Positions 25,147-38,645 of a stretch of DNA of 64,000 bases are shown here, piece after piece. The stretch spans positions 188,419-252,418 of the forward strand of contig JAJZQI010000001.1 in the NCBI GenBank assembly GCA_021851875.1, read 5' to 3'. The translations under genes were made by a program, and so were the position numbers. Below the pieces are notes generated by a model, which saw only the letters and a program-made list of their open reading frames with translations, did not search any database and was not told where the DNA came from. Source of the DNA: Pseudomonadota bacterium. GTDB lineage: Bacteria > Pseudomonadota > Gammaproteobacteria > Burkholderiales > JAJZQI01. The stretch's first letter is position 1; each line of letters starts with the position of its first letter.

Positions 25147-25941
25147 AGGCGTAACTGGCCTGGCTGCGTACGATGGGCTTGGCGTGGTAGGCAATCGAAT
25201 AGCCGGCCTCGGCCATCATTTTCAAGTCGTTTGCCCCGTCTCCCATGGCGATGACCTGGTCTTTGCTCAGGCCCAGTTCGTCGCGCACCTGGCACAGCTT
25301 GTCCGCTTTACCCTGCGCATCCAGAATGTCGCTGGCGACTTTGCCGGTGAGCTTGCCATCGACAATTTCCAGCAGATTGGAATGCGCGTAGGTCAGGCCC
25401 AGCCGTTGCTGCAATCGTTCGGTGAAGAAGGTGAAGCCGCCCGATACCAGCAGCGTTTTCACACCGTGCTTCTGCAGGGTTTTGAGCATCAGCTCGCCGC
25501 CCGGATTGATTTGCAGGCGTTCGTCGTACACATGCGCCAGCGCGCCCGCATCCAGTCCTTTGAGCAGCGCGACCCGGCGCGTGAGGCTTTCCTTGAAGTC
25601 GATCTCGCCGCGCATGGCGGCTTCGGTGACTTCCGACACCTGCGGCTTGATGCCGGCAAAGTCGGCAATTTCGTCAATGCACTCGATGTTGATCAGCGTC
25701 GAGTCCATGTCCATGACCACCAGGCCGATATCCTGCAATGATTGGCCGTTTCTGATGAAGCCGAAGTCGAGTTCAGCCCGTTCGCAGTAAGCGGCAATTT
25801 CGTCGCGGCTGGCCGCATCGGCGTTGACGAGGCGGAAGGCGGACGGGTTGACCGCCTGGATGTGTTCGGCGCGGCTGATCTTGGCCAGCTGCTTGAGGTC
25901 CTGGGTGGCAATCTCATTGCCGAGGATGACGAGATGCGAGG

Positions 25942-25945
<4 letters not shown>
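25097..25945 (-). CDS. serB: Phosphoserine phosphatase
   Basis: Catalyses the last step of serine biosynthesis, hydrolysing O-phosphoserine. A HAD-superfamily enzyme of 282 residues: motif I DMDSTLINIECIDEIA carries the nucleophilic Asp; motif II is LLVSGGFTFF; motif III/IV is KDQVIAMGDGANDLKMM. An ACT-like N-terminal region of about 70 residues precedes the catalytic part. The start overlaps the end of mfd as ATGA, so both are on one transcript. Confidence 0.96.
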
Positions 25946-29340
<3,395 letters not shown>

Positions 29341-29371
29341 GATTTAAGGCACAGTACGGCGAAATGTGCGC

Positions 29372-29400
29372 ATTATACCGGATGAGGTGGGGAGGGTCAG
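29372..29400 (-). promoter_or_regulatory. Sigma-70 promoter of mfd
   Basis: On the minus strand CTGACC at 29395-29400, a 17-base spacer and a perfect TATAAT at 29372-29377, about 30 bases before the mfd ATG. The -35 box overlaps the stop region of the CysG-like gene. Confidence 0.6.
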
Positions 29401-30350
29401 CCTTCCTGCAGGCTGACTGTGGGTTGTTGCCTTGACCAGTCCCGTAACGCGGGCAGCAGCCCGCTGTATTCGTCGTCATATAGGCAGGCGATGCGATTTC
29501 CTGGCTGGAGCAGTGAATCGAGTTGTGTCGTGAGAGCGGTGGGAGCCGCAATTTCCGCCACCTGCGCTTCTCGCCGGGCATAGCTGGCAATGACCGGCCG
29601 TGGACCGGGCGGCAGCAGCAGCACGTCGGCCTGGCTCAGCCAGCGATAGGCGCGCAGGGAGAGCAGATCGGGCGCCGCCGGCTGCCGGATGGCATAAAAC
29701 AGCGTTTTGTGCGACGTTTCAACCTGTGTCAGGCGCTGTTTTACCCAGTCATCCCACTGCGCGTCTGTCCAGTTGCTCATGTCAGCCGGTTCAAGCGCAT
29801 CGAACAGCTCCAGCCAGAATTGGCGGCGTGCGCTGCCCATGGGCAGATGCGGGTTCACCTGGGAGCGCAGGCGGGCAGTTTGCTGCGCCAGCGTTTGCCA
29901 GGCGGGCGGGAAATCACGTTCCAGGCGCTGCCGCAGCCAAGTTGTCAGCATCGGGCTGGCGCCGCTGCTGCTGATGGCCACCAGCAGCGGGGAGCGATCC
30001 ATTACGGCAGGCAAAATAGCGCTGCAGAGCGCCGGGGTGTCGACGACATTGAGCCAGACGCGTCTTTCTTCTGCCGCCGCCGCGACACGCCGGTTGGTTT
30101 CCTCGCTTTCGCTTGCGGCAATGGCCAGCCAGCAATGATCGAGCTGGCCGGGTGAAAATTCGCCCGCGATCAGGCTTCCGCCGGCATCGAGCAGCCGTTG
30201 TCGCAGGCGCGGGTCGGGCGAGCAGCTTACCAGTGTAATGCGCGCGCCTGCCGCCGCCAGGCTGTCGAGCTTGGGCAGGGCCCGCTCGCCTTCGCCGACC
30301 AGCAGGCAGTTGCGGTTGTGCAGGTTGAGAAACAGCGGCAAGTAATCCAT
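29397..30350 (-). CDS. Precorrin-2 dehydrogenase-like protein with stunted CysG methylase domain
   Basis: A 317-residue relative of siroheme synthase CysG. The N-terminal 200 residues are the NAD-dependent precorrin-2 dehydrogenase/ferrochelatase module: nucleotide-binding LLVGEGERALPKLDSLAAAGA, the catalytic-Asp segment LNVVDTPALCSAILPAV and DRSPLLVAISSSGASPMLTTWLR. In a full CysG (about 460 residues) a SAM-dependent uroporphyrinogen methylase follows. Here only about 110 residues follow, with the relic DLLSLRAYRWLSQADVLLLP and then divergent sequence. The methylase is therefore probably inactive, and the methyl transfers would need another enzyme. Confidence 0.85.
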   Translation of the reverse strand: MDYLPLFLNLHNRNCLLVGEGERALPKLDSLAAAGARITLVSCSPDPRLRQRLLDAGGSLIAGEFSPGQLDHCWLAIAASESEETNRRVAAAAEERRVWLNVVDTPALCSAILPAVMDRSPLLVAISSSGASPMLTTWLRQRLERDFPPAWQTLAQQTARLRSQVNPHLPMGSARRQFWLELFDALEPADMSNWTDAQWDDWVKQRLTQVETSHKTLFYAIRQPAAPDLLSLRAYRWLSQADVLLLPPGPRPVIASYARREAQVAEIAAPTALTTQLDSLLQPGNRIACLYDDEYSGLLPALRDWSRQQPTVSLQEG

Positions 30351-30396
30351 CCGCCAATGCTACCAGAAGCGGGCGGATGATTACGCGGGAAAAGTG

Positions 30397-31155
30397 TCAG
30401 TGCGAGCTGTCGGCAAGGATGTGGGCGGAGGGGATGAACGGTTTGAGTTCCCGGATGCGTTCTTTATCCGTTTCGTGAGCGGCGGCAATGCCGCCTCCCT
30501 CATTCCCGGCCGAACGCAGAAAGGCAATGGCGCCTTTTTCTATGGAGCAGCCGCACGCCTGGGCGGCCAGCAGTGAGCCGGCCCAGTCCGCTTCCCGCTC
30601 TTCCGCTTCCCAGTACGGCGACATTTTCAGCGCAAGGGGGAAATCGCTATCCAGTATCTGGATCACGTCATCGCCGCTGCTGCCCGGGGTCACCGTTTGA
30701 TGTGACAGGGAAGCCAGCGTCACCACGTCCTGGTCGTAATGCCGCAATGCCAGATGGGTCAGTTCATGACCCACCACGAAATTCAGCGCGCAACCGCTGA
30801 GTTTCATGGCAGTCGGAGACAGGACTATGGTGGCAGGAGGGATGGCGTAGGCCATGCCGGCGCGATCGTTCGGCGCAAGCAGAAAACGGATGCCGTGCAG
30901 CCCGGCCAGACCGACCATTTTGCGCCAGTTGTCCGTTGGCGCCAGTTCGGTGCACGACGGACAGGGGCGCTGTTCCCAGCGGAAATGCGGCACGTCAGGT
31001 GTGTCGGGAAACCAGCTGGCCTTGTTAATGGTGCTGTCGGCCGCATTGGCCGTGCCTGCGCGGGCATGTGTTGTAAGCAGGCACAGGCCAGCCAGCACAA
31101 GGCAGGAGGCCAGTGCGAGCGACCGGTAAGTGAAGGGTAATGTCCGCTGCTGCAT
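30397..31155 (-). CDS. Secreted HExxH metallopeptidase-like protein
   Basis: A 252-residue protein with a signal peptide (ALASCLVLAGLCLLTTHARA) and so probably exported. The zinc-binding motif HELTH lies near residue 133, with a downstream acidic EEREADWAGSLLAA motif like the third-ligand helix of M48-type peptidases. A CPSC motif and further cysteines (ACGCS) suggest disulfides. I cannot place it in a precise family; it could be a periplasmic protease or an inactive relative. It stands alone, divergent from the kinase gene. Confidence 0.7.
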   Translation of the reverse strand: MQQRTLPFTYRSLALASCLVLAGLCLLTTHARAGTANAADSTINKASWFPDTPDVPHFRWEQRPCPSCTELAPTDNWRKMVGLAGLHGIRFLLAPNDRAGMAYAIPPATIVLSPTAMKLSGCALNFVVGHELTHLALRHYDQDVVTLASLSHQTVTPGSSGDDVIQILDSDFPLALKMSPYWEAEEREADWAGSLLAAQACGCSIEKGAIAFLRSAGNEGGGIAAAHETDKERIRELKPFIPSAHILADSSH

Positions 31156-31375
31156 GGGGCACCTACCACAACTTCATTACAAATATATGATTATTTATAG
31201 CTCATGAATGGCTTTGATGCCGAAAAAGTGTGTTGCAAAACGATTAAAATGACGTATGGCTGTGTTTGTGGCTATATTGAGTGGGTAAGCAGCATTTGCC
31301 GTCAGCGCCGAACGACGGCATACTTCATTGCTTGACGAGATTGTGACAGACAGATTACGGGTTCGAAGGCATAGC

Positions 31376-33775
31376 GTGGCAGCTTCAAAATTGCAGATTG
31401 GTCGGTTCCACATTGAAAAGGTCCTGGGTGAGGGTACCCAAGGCAAAGTGTACCTGGCGGAAGACTCCAAGCTGGGCCGCCAGGTTGCCATCAAGACGGT
31501 AAAACTTGATCCTTCGCAAGAGCGCGAAAAGCAGATAAAAATCCTGCTTGATGAGGCGCGCATCGTCAGCCGCATGCAGCACCCCAATATTGTGACCCTG
31601 TATGATGCCGGCGAAGAAAAAAACGAACCTTATCTGGTGTTCGAGTATGTGCCGGGCATGACATTGTCCGAGCGGATGCAGTGGGATGGCCTCCTGGAAA
31701 AGACGCAGGCGGTCGAGCTGACCCTGCAGATTCTTGCCGGCGTGGCTTTCGCTCACAGCAAGGGGATTGTGCACCGCGATTTGAAACCGTCCAACATCAT
31801 TCTCGACAGCAACAATCTGCCCCGTATCATGGATTTCGGTATCGCCCGCCAGGTCGAGAAAGGGGGCGGCAAGGTGTCCCTGATGGGGACGCCGCTCTAT
31901 CTGGCGCCCGAAACGGTGGGTGAGCGCATTGTCAGCCCGCGATCCGATGTGTTTTCGGTGGGCATGATCCTGTTCGAAATGTTGACCGGCAAGAACCCCG
32001 TGCGTGCCCCCACCTTGAAGGAGGTGCTGGAGCGCATTACGCGCCATGAAATACCCGCCCCGTCCACGCTGAACCCGGAAATTGATGAACGTTTGGACAG
32101 TATCGTGCTGCGGGCACTGGCGCGCAATACGGACGATCGCTACCAGTCGGCCAGCCAGATGGCGGAGGCGCTGGAGGCGTATCTGCGTCCTGAAACCAGC
32201 CAGGCACAATCCACTACGGGCCAAAGTACGCTGGATTTCCTGTTGCGCCGGATGCGCCACAAGAGCGATTTCCCGGCGATTTCGCAATCCATTTCGGCGA
32301 TCAACAAGATCGTTTCCTCCGATTCCGACAGCGTTGCCGATCTGTCCAACGTCATCCTGCGCGATTTTTCGCTCACCAACAAACTGCTCAAGCTCGTCAA
32401 CACGGCTTTCTACGGCCAGTTCGGCGGCAGCATCAGCACCATTTCGCGTGCCATCGTGATCCTCGGTTTCGATACCGTCCGCAATATTGCCGTCAGCCTG
32501 ATGCTGTTCGAACACTTGCAGAACAAGTCACAGGCGCAGCAACTGAAGGATCAGGTCATCGCCACCTTCTTTACCGGTCTGATCGGTCGCGAGCTGGCCA
32601 TCCGTACCAAAATGCGCGATGTGGAAGAGGCGCTGATATGCGCCATGTTCCATAATCTGGGCAAACTGCTGGCGACCTTTTACTTCCATGAGGAAGTCAC
32701 GGAAATCGAGAAAATGGTGGCGTCCGGCACGGCCGAGAGCCGGGCAGTGCTGGAAATATTGGGTACCGGCTATCAGGATCTGGGGGTGGGGGTTGCCCGT
32801 ACCTGGCACTTTCCCGACAAAATTATCAACAGCATGCGCGAATTGACCGAAGAGAAAGTCAAGGCACCGCAAACCGATGCGGAAAAGCTGCGCGTTATTG
32901 CCGGTTTGTCCAAGGCGCTGGTGGGGGTGGCGGGCTATACCGATCCACAGCAAAAACATCAGCATGTGCAGGCGCTGGTCGGCCGCTACGGCGGAGCGCT
33001 GGGGGTGACCGACCGGACCCTGATTTCGGTGGTGGAAGAATCCATGAACGAATTCCGCCGTGAAGCCAGCGTGCTCGAGGTCAATGCCCAGGAGAGCATC
33101 TTCCTCGGCAAGGTGACGAAATGGAGCGGCACGCGGCAGTCGCTGGAGGGTACGGCTGGCGGCAAGACAAACGACATGCTGTCGGATACGCTGAAAAATA
33201 CCGTGTTGGTCAGCGAGAACGGCTTGGCCGAGGAAGCGGATATGGCCGGCGGCATTCCGGGCAATGCCCAGTCGGTCCTGGCAGCCGGGATTCAGGATAT
33301 CACCAGTACCCTGGTGGACGATTATTCGCTCAACGACTTGCTGCGCATGATTCTTGAAACCATGTATCGCGGTATGAACTTCTCCCGCGTGGTGCTGTGT
33401 ATCCGGGATGCCAAGAAAAACAGCATGCATGCCCGGTTCGGTTTCGGCAAGGATATAGGGGCTGTGATCGCTAAATTTTACTTCCCCATGAGCGGAGCGC
33501 CCAATGTGTTCCAGATCGCCTTGACCCAGGCGCTGGACATCCATATTGAGGACATCGATGCGCCCAATATACGCGACCGTATACCCCAGTGGTATCGGGA
33601 CGCCATGGAGGCCAGCTCTTTTATCCTTTTCCCGCTGGTGATCGACAAGAAACCCGTCGGCCTGCTGTATGCCGACAGGCTGGGAAAGGAAGGCATGAGC
33701 ATTCCACAGAAAGAGCTGAGCCTGCTCAAAACCCTGCGCAATCAGGCCGTGCTGGCAATCAAGCAGAAAATGTAA
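31376..33775 (+). CDS. Ser/Thr protein kinase - HDOD - GAF fusion
   Basis: A signalling protein of about 799 residues. First comes a eukaryotic-like kinase (about 7-265): glycine loop LGEGTQGKVYLAED, VAIKTVK, catalytic HRDLKPSNIIL and DFGIAR, and the activation segment GTPLYLAPE. Next an HDOD domain (about 290-490; LSNVILRDFSLTNKLLKLVN) in which the usual His-Asp is replaced by FHNLGK. Finally a GAF-type domain (about 610-795) precedes the C-terminus. The track starts at a TTG at 31328; I prefer the GTG at 31376, preceded by GAAGGC. No membrane segment is visible. Its targets are unknown; accA follows after 87 bases. Confidence 0.87.
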   Translation: MAASKLQIGRFHIEKVLGEGTQGKVYLAEDSKLGRQVAIKTVKLDPSQEREKQIKILLDEARIVSRMQHPNIVTLYDAGEEKNEPYLVFEYVPGMTLSERMQWDGLLEKTQAVELTLQILAGVAFAHSKGIVHRDLKPSNIILDSNNLPRIMDFGIARQVEKGGGKVSLMGTPLYLAPETVGERIVSPRSDVFSVGMILFEMLTGKNPVRAPTLKEVLERITRHEIPAPSTLNPEIDERLDSIVLRALARNTDDRYQSASQMAEALEAYLRPETSQAQSTTGQSTLDFLLRRMRHKSDFPAISQSISAINKIVSSDSDSVADLSNVILRDFSLTNKLLKLVNTAFYGQFGGSISTISRAIVILGFDTVRNIAVSLMLFEHLQNKSQAQQLKDQVIATFFTGLIGRELAIRTKMRDVEEALICAMFHNLGKLLATFYFHEEVTEIEKMVASGTAESRAVLEILGTGYQDLGVGVARTWHFPDKIINSMRELTEEKVKAPQTDAEKLRVIAGLSKALVGVAGYTDPQQKHQHVQALVGRYGGALGVTDRTLISVVEESMNEFRREASVLEVNAQESIFLGKVTKWSGTRQSLEGTAGGKTNDMLSDTLKNTVLVSENGLAEEADMAGGIPGNAQSVLAAGIQDITSTLVDDYSLNDLLRMILETMYRGMNFSRVVLCIRDAKKNSMHARFGFGKDIGAVIAKFYFPMSGAPNVFQIALTQALDIHIEDIDAPNIRDRIPQWYRDAMEASSFILFPLVIDKKPVGLLYADRLGKEGMSIPQKELSLLKTLRNQAVLAIKQKM

Positions 33776-33862
33776 GGGTGTACCGGTGCTTCCGGTATGG
33801 TCTACAGCTTTGGCGGCAATTTTGCGGTATGATACGCGCTGTTTCCATCAAGTACCGCTTTC

Positions 33863-34828
33863 ATGAAGACCACATTTCTTGATTTCGAACAGCCCATTGC
33901 CGAGCTGGAAGGAAAAATCGAAGAACTGCGTTACGTGCAGGATGACTCGGCACTGGATATTTCCGAGGAAATTGCGCGTCTGCAGAAAAAAAATGAAGAG
34001 CTGACCAAGGATATCTACAGCAAACTGAACGCCTGGCAGATTTCCCAGGTGGCGCGCCACCCGCAGCGCCCCTATACGCTGGATTACGCGCAGGGCATGT
34101 TTACCGACTTTCACGAGCTGCATGGCGATCGCGCATTTGCCGATGATCCGGCCATCGTGGGCGGTATCGCACGTTTCAACGGCCAGAGCGTCATGGTGAT
34201 CGGCCATCAGAAGGGCCGTGACACCAAGGAAAAAATCTACCGCAATTTCGGCATGCCGCGTCCGGAAGGCTACCGCAAGGCATTGCGGCTCATGCGTCTG
34301 GCGGAAAAATTCAACTTGCCGATCATGACCTTCATCGACACGCCCGGCGCTTACCCCGGAATCGGCGCGGAAGAGCGCGGCCAGTCCGAGGCTATCGCCC
34401 GCAATCTGTATGTCATGAGCGAACTCAAGGTGCCGGTCATTTGCACCATCATCGGCGAGGGTGGCTCCGGCGGCGCGCTGGCTGTGGGTGTGGGTGATAT
34501 CACCCTGATGCTGCAGTACTCCACTTATTCGGTTATTTCGCCCGAAGGCTGCGCTTCCATTCTGTGGAAAAGTGCGGCCAAGGCGGCCGACGCGGCCGAA
34601 ACACTCGGCATTACCGCTACCCGCCTGAAGAGTCTGGGGCTGGTCGACAAAATCATCAGTGAACCGCTCGGTGGGGCTCAACGCAATCCCGAGGCCATGA
34701 TGCAAACGCTGAAAAAGGCGTTGAACGATGCCTTGCGCTCTCTGGCGGACAAGCCGCGCGATGCGCTGCTCGCGACGCGTTATGAGCGACTGATGAGTTA
34801 TGGCAAATTCAAGGAAGCCGTTGTCTGA
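33863..34828 (+). CDS. accA: Acetyl-CoA carboxylase carboxyltransferase subunit alpha
   Basis: Forms with AccD the carboxyltransferase that makes malonyl-CoA for fatty-acid synthesis. The 321-residue protein matches the family throughout: [74 protein letters not shown] and the oxyanion-hole segment [15 protein letters not shown]. It overlaps the start of tilS, an arrangement common in betaproteobacteria. Confidence 0.98.
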   Translation: MKTTFLDFEQPIAELEGKIEELRYVQDDSALDISEEIARLQKKNEELTKDIYSKLNAWQISQVARHPQRPYTLDYAQGMFTDFHELHGDRAFADDPAIVGGIARFNGQSVMVIGHQKGRDTKEKIYRNFGMPRPEGYRKALRLMRLAEKFNLPIMTFIDTPGAYPGIGAEERGQSEAIARNLYVMSELKVPVICTIIGEGGSGGALAVGVGDITLMLQYSTYSVISPEGCASILWKSAAKAADAAETLGITATRLKSLGLVDKIISEPLGGAQRNPEAMMQTLKKALNDALRSLADKPRDALLATRYERLMSYGKFKEAVV

Positions 34829-36176
34829 CAGCCTGGCTGCCTCCTTGCGGGAGCAGCTGCGCCAAAGTGGCGTGAGCGAGGGGCAACGGGTAACGGTAGC
34901 CCTGTCAGGCGGGGTCGATTCCGTGGTCCTGCTGCATCTGACGGGCAGGGTTGCGGCGCAGCTGGGCCTGCAACTGTCCGCCATTCATGTCAATCATCAA
35001 CTGCAAACCCAGGCCGCTGCCTGGGTTGCGTTTTGTCAGCGTGTCTGCGACGGCATGCGAATTCCCTTGAGCGTTGTAACGCTTCGGCTTGAGCGCGCGG
35101 GAGGCGAAAGCCTGGAGGCCGTGGCGCGAGCAGGGCGATACGACGCATTTGATGCGTTCGAAACGGACTGTTTGTTGTTGGCGCAGCATGCCGACGACCA
35201 GGCCGAAACGATTTTGCTGCAGCTTCTGCGCGGTGCGGGAGTGGCAGGTCTGGCGGCAATGCCGGCGAGGCAGGCGCGCAACGGCAAAGTGTGGCTCAGG
35301 CCGTTTTTGACTTGCGCGCGCCGCGAAATCGAATCGTATGCCAGGCAAAACGGGCTGCAGTGGGTCGAAGACCCCTCCAATGCCAACTGCGATTTTGACC
35401 GAAATTTCTTGCGCCACCGGATTATGCCGCAGTTGCTGGAACGTTTTCCGGCAGCGCTGGAGACGTTGGGTAGAACCGCGCGGCATATGGCCGAGGCGCG
35501 GCAGTTGCTCGATGCCCATGCGGCGCAGGCGGGATGTGTGCAAGATACGGCCCTGGCGCTGGATTGTTGGCGTTCTCTCGCGCTGGAGCAGCAACGCAAT
35601 GTGTTGCGCTACTGGTTGACGCAGCAGGGCGTGCGAGCTCCGTCGGAGCGGCGCTTGCAGGAAATTTTCCGGCAATTGCTGCAAAGTCGGCCCGATTCTC
35701 AGCCCAAAGTGGATTTGGGTCGGGGATTGTCGCTAAGACGCTATCGCGCCAAGGCATGGGTGGTCGAGCAGCATGCGCCAATGCCTCCGGGCTTGCAGCT
35801 GAGCTGGTCGGGCGAGTCCCGGCTGGAATTGCCGGAGAGGGCGGGCAGCTTGCACTTCACGTCTGCGGAGGGGAGCGGCTTATGTGCCCGGCAGCTGCAG
35901 GGAAAAGCGGTGACAATCCGCTTTCGCCGCGGCGGGGAGCGCTTGCGGTTAGCCCATGCCGGGCCGGGGAAAAGCCTGCAGCACTGGTTTCAGGAGCGGG
36001 GCATCCCGCCATGGCAGCGCGATCGGATTCCGCTGATCTATGCCGACGACGTACTGGTTTGGGTGGCGGGCTTGGGGGCGGCTGCGGCTTATGCGGCGGC
36101 AGCGGGTGAGGCAGGCGTTGAAATCACTTATGCCACGGCGTGCAGCCGGTATTTGTCCGGCTGCCGTCAAGCATGA
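34821..36176 (+). CDS. tilS: tRNA(Ile)-lysidine synthase
   Basis: Converts C34 of the minor tRNA-Ile to lysidine so that it reads AUA. The PP-loop motif [12 protein letters not shown] opens the N-terminal ATPase domain; [40 protein letters not shown] and the C-terminal GESLRLA-like/[17 protein letters not shown] segment follow. Length about 451. The track ATG at 34800 lies within accA; the TTG at 34821, which has AAGGAAG upstream and overlaps the accA stop, is the more likely start. It converges on the SPOR gene with 2 bases between. Confidence 0.94.
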   Translation: MSDSLAASLREQLRQSGVSEGQRVTVALSGGVDSVVLLHLTGRVAAQLGLQLSAIHVNHQLQTQAAAWVAFCQRVCDGMRIPLSVVTLRLERAGGESLEAVARAGRYDAFDAFETDCLLLAQHADDQAETILLQLLRGAGVAGLAAMPARQARNGKVWLRPFLTCARREIESYARQNGLQWVEDPSNANCDFDRNFLRHRIMPQLLERFPAALETLGRTARHMAEARQLLDAHAAQAGCVQDTALALDCWRSLALEQQRNVLRYWLTQQGVRAPSERRLQEIFRQLLQSRPDSQPKVDLGRGLSLRRYRAKAWVVEQHAPMPPGLQLSWSGESRLELPERAGSLHFTSAEGSGLCARQLQGKAVTIRFRRGGERLRLAHAGPGKSLQHWFQERGIPPWQRDRIPLIYADDVLVWVAGLGAAAAYAAAAGEAGVEITYATACSRYLSGCRQA

Positions 36177-36178
36177 GG

Positions 36179-36940
36179 TCAGCGGGGGCTGACGACCGCG
36201 TGCAAACCCAGCGCCTTGAGTTTTGCCTCGGCCCGTTCGGCCTCGGCGCGGCTGGCAAATGGTCCGACATGCACGCGTGTCTCGGTATACGATTTGATGC
36301 CCGCAGCAGCAAGTTTTTGCTGCAGTTCAATGGCATTTTGCGGGTTGCTGAATACTCCGAGTTGCACCACAAATCCCTTGACTGCCTGATCCGCCTGCGC
36401 CGGCGGCGCGGGTTGGGCGGCCGGGTGTGACGGCTCCACTGCAGCAGCTTGCGTGACCGGTTTGGATGCGGCCGATTTGGCGGCTGGTGAGGGCGCGACG
36501 GTTTGGACGGTTGTGACAGCCTGGGTAGGTTGGGGCGGCGGTGTGGTCGCGCGGGAGGCGGGGTGCAGCGTCGGCGTTGCCGCGACCTGTGGCGGCGGCG
36601 GAGCCGTATCGGTCGATTGCTCGAGCGGTGCTCCGGTCGCGGACGCTGCGTTTGCGGCCGGTGCTGATGCCGGCGCGGCTTCGGTATCGGTGGAGCTGGC
36701 GGGGGCGCTGACCGGTTCCGACACGACGGCCGGCGCTGCATTGGGGGCCGCCACGATAAGCGGCGGGGGCTCGCTGGCAGCGGTTTGCGGCGATTGTGTC
36801 TTGCTGCGATTCAATAAGAGCAGCGCACCGGCTGCCGCTGCAATCAATACAACTGCGACAACCAGGCGCCTGAGCGCGCGATTGCGTACCTCTTTCTGGT
36901 CGTCGGAGGGCGGGGCGGAACGTGTTGTATTGGAAGCCAT
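36179..36940 (-). CDS. SPOR-domain membrane protein
   Basis: A 253-residue protein: short cytoplasmic N-terminus, one membrane segment (LVVAVVLIAAAAGALLLL), a long Pro/Ala/Thr-rich periplasmic linker (about 60-185), then a C-terminal SPOR domain (GFVVQLGVFSNPQNAIELQQKLAAAG, VGPFASRAEAERAEAKL). SPOR domains bind denuded septal peptidoglycan, so a role in division similar to DedD or FtsN is likely. The ATG at 36940 is chosen over the track start because the extra 30 residues lie in a promoter-like region and look random. Confidence 0.85.
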   Translation of the reverse strand: MASNTTRSAPPSDDQKEVRNRALRRLVVAVVLIAAAAGALLLLNRSKTQSPQTAASEPPPLIVAAPNAAPAVVSEPVSAPASSTDTEAAPASAPAANAASATGAPLEQSTDTAPPPPQVAATPTLHPASRATTPPPQPTQAVTTVQTVAPSPAAKSAASKPVTQAAAVEPSHPAAQPAPPAQADQAVKGFVVQLGVFSNPQNAIELQQKLAAAGIKSYTETRVHVGPFASRAEAERAEAKLKALGLHAVVSPR

Positions 36941-37020
36941 TTTGCGTTTGTTGGGTTTGTGTTTTGGCGTGAATTGCAAGGAACTGTAGCATAGCGCCGC
37001 TTTTCCGCCAAGCCACGCAT

Positions 37021-37049
37021 TTGCTGGCATATTGGCAATCCGGTAGAAT
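37021..37049 (+). promoter_or_regulatory. Sigma-70 promoter of the ndk operon
   Basis: TTGCTG at 37021-37026, 17-base spacer, TAGAAT at 37044-37049, 46 bases before the ndk ATG. It would drive ndk-rlmN-pilW-rodZ-ispG-hisS-yfgM-bamB-der, all closely spaced. Confidence 0.55.
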
Positions 37050-37094
37050 TCGGTTTTTAAAGTTTTTCGCTTTCTTTTTCAGGAGTTATTTTAA

Positions 37095-37520
37095 ATGGCT
37101 ATCGAACGCACCCTTTCCATTATCAAGCCCGATGCAGTGGCAAAGAATGTGATCGGGCAAATTTACACCCGTTTTGAAAATGCCGGTCTGAAGGTCATTG
37201 CCGCGCGCATGATGCATCTGTCCCGGCAGGAAGCCGAGGCTTTCTATGGCGTGCACCGCGAGCGTCCCTTCTTCAAGGATCTGGTTGATTTCATGATTTC
37301 CGGCCCGGTTATGGTGCAATGCCTGGAAGGCGAAGGCGCTATTGCCAAGAACCGTGACCTGATGGGTGCAACCGATCCGAAGAAAGCCGACAAAGGCACC
37401 ATTCGCGCGGACTTTGCCGACAGCATCGACGCCAATGCCGTACACGGTTCCGATGCGGCTGAAACCGCTGCCGTTGAAATCGCCTTCTTCTTCCCGCAAA
37501 TGGCGGTTTACTCCCGTTAA
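37095..37520 (+). CDS. ndk: Nucleoside diphosphate kinase
   Basis: Balances nucleoside triphosphate pools by ping-pong phosphoryl transfer. At 141 residues it is typical; the phosphohistidine lies in NAVHGSDA, and [22 protein letters not shown] and [11 protein letters not shown] are conserved. The ribosome-binding site is CAGGAG. A 6-base-pair hairpin (CTCCCG/CGGGAG) straddles the stop codon without a T run. First gene of the operon. Confidence 0.98.
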   Translation: MAIERTLSIIKPDAVAKNVIGQIYTRFENAGLKVIAARMMHLSRQEAEAFYGVHRERPFFKDLVDFMISGPVMVQCLEGEGAIAKNRDLMGATDPKKADKGTIRADFADSIDANAVHGSDAAETAAVEIAFFFPQMAVYSR

Positions 37521-37546
37521 TTCGGGAGCGGGAATGCGGATTGGCA

Positions 37547-38632
37547 ATGGTCAATCTGCTTGATTATGACCTGGACGGGTTGACGGCTTTTTTCGCCGAG
37601 ATGGGCGAAAAGCCGTTCCGCGCCCGTCAGGTATTCCGCTGGATTCATCAGGCCGGCGTGGCGGACTTCGCCGCCATGAGCGACCTGGCCAAATCGCTGC
37701 GCGAGAAACTTGCCGTAGCGGCGGTTGTCTCTCCGCCCGTGTGCCGGACCGAACAAAATGCATCGGACGGCGTACGCAAGTGGATGCTCGAAGTGGGCAG
37801 CGGCAACAGTGTCGAAACCGTTTTCATCCCTGAAGAAACCCGTGGCACCCTGTGCGTTTCCAGCCAGGTCGGCTGTGCGCTGGACTGCGCTTTTTGCTCC
37901 ACGGCCAGACAGGGGTTCAACCGCAATCTGTCGGTCGCCGAAATCATTGGCCAGCTCTGGTGGGCGGACCGGGCGCTGGGGCGCGAACAGGGCGGCGAGC
38001 GCATCATTTCCAATGTCGTCATGATGGGGATGGGGGAGCCGTTGGCCAACTTTGACAATGTGGTGACCGCCCTGCACGTCATGCTCGATGACCATGCCTA
38101 CGGTTTGTCGCGCCGGCGGGTGACGGTCAGCACCTCCGGGCTGGTGCCGGCCATGGATCGGCTGAGTCAGGAATGTCCGGTGGCGCTGGCCGTGTCCTTG
38201 CATGCGCCGAACGATGCACTGCGCGATCAGCTGGTGCCGATCAATCGCAAGTACCCCTTGCACGAACTGATGGCCGCCTGCCGCCGCTACATCGAATTCG
38301 CGCCGCGCGATTTCGTGACCTTCGAATACGTCATGCTGGATGGTGTGAACGACACGGAAGAGCATGCGCGGCAATTGGTCGAGTTGGTCAAGGATGTGCC
38401 TTGCAAGTTCAACCTGATCCCGTTCAATCCGTTTCCGGATTCCGGTTTCGACCGTTCATCCAATAATTCCATTGCGCGATTCCGTGCGATACTGCAGGAT
38501 GCGGGTTTGGTCGTTACAACGCGCAAGACGCGGGGGGACGATATCGATGCAGCGTGCGGTCAACTGGTTGGAAAAGTGCTGGACAAAACCCGCCGGCAAG
38601 AAAAACGCATTACCGTTCATCACACAAAATAA
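37547..38632 (+). CDS. rlmN: Dual-specificity 23S rRNA/tRNA adenine-C2 methyltransferase
   Basis: A radical-SAM enzyme that methylates A2503 of 23S rRNA and A37 of some tRNAs. The [4Fe-4S] cluster motif is CALDCAFC, following [39 protein letters not shown] and NLIPFNPFP are family blocks, and the catalytic Cys lies in DIDAACGQL. The ATG at 37547 gives 361 residues; the track uses the TTG two codons earlier. Confidence 0.97.
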   Translation: MVNLLDYDLDGLTAFFAEMGEKPFRARQVFRWIHQAGVADFAAMSDLAKSLREKLAVAAVVSPPVCRTEQNASDGVRKWMLEVGSGNSVETVFIPEETRGTLCVSSQVGCALDCAFCSTARQGFNRNLSVAEIIGQLWWADRALGREQGGERIISNVVMMGMGEPLANFDNVVTALHVMLDDHAYGLSRRRVTVSTSGLVPAMDRLSQECPVALAVSLHAPNDALRDQLVPINRKYPLHELMAACRRYIEFAPRDFVTFEYVMLDGVNDTEEHARQLVELVKDVPCKFNLIPFNPFPDSGFDRSSNNSIARFRAILQDAGLVVTTRKTRGDDIDAACGQLVGKVLDKTRRQEKRITVHHTK

Positions 38633-38645
38633 GAAGGGGGAGGGT

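Noticed and set aside
33781-33797. TACCGG/CCGGTA hairpin after the kinase gene as terminator
   Set aside because: Six base pairs with no following T run; too weak to support termination before accA.
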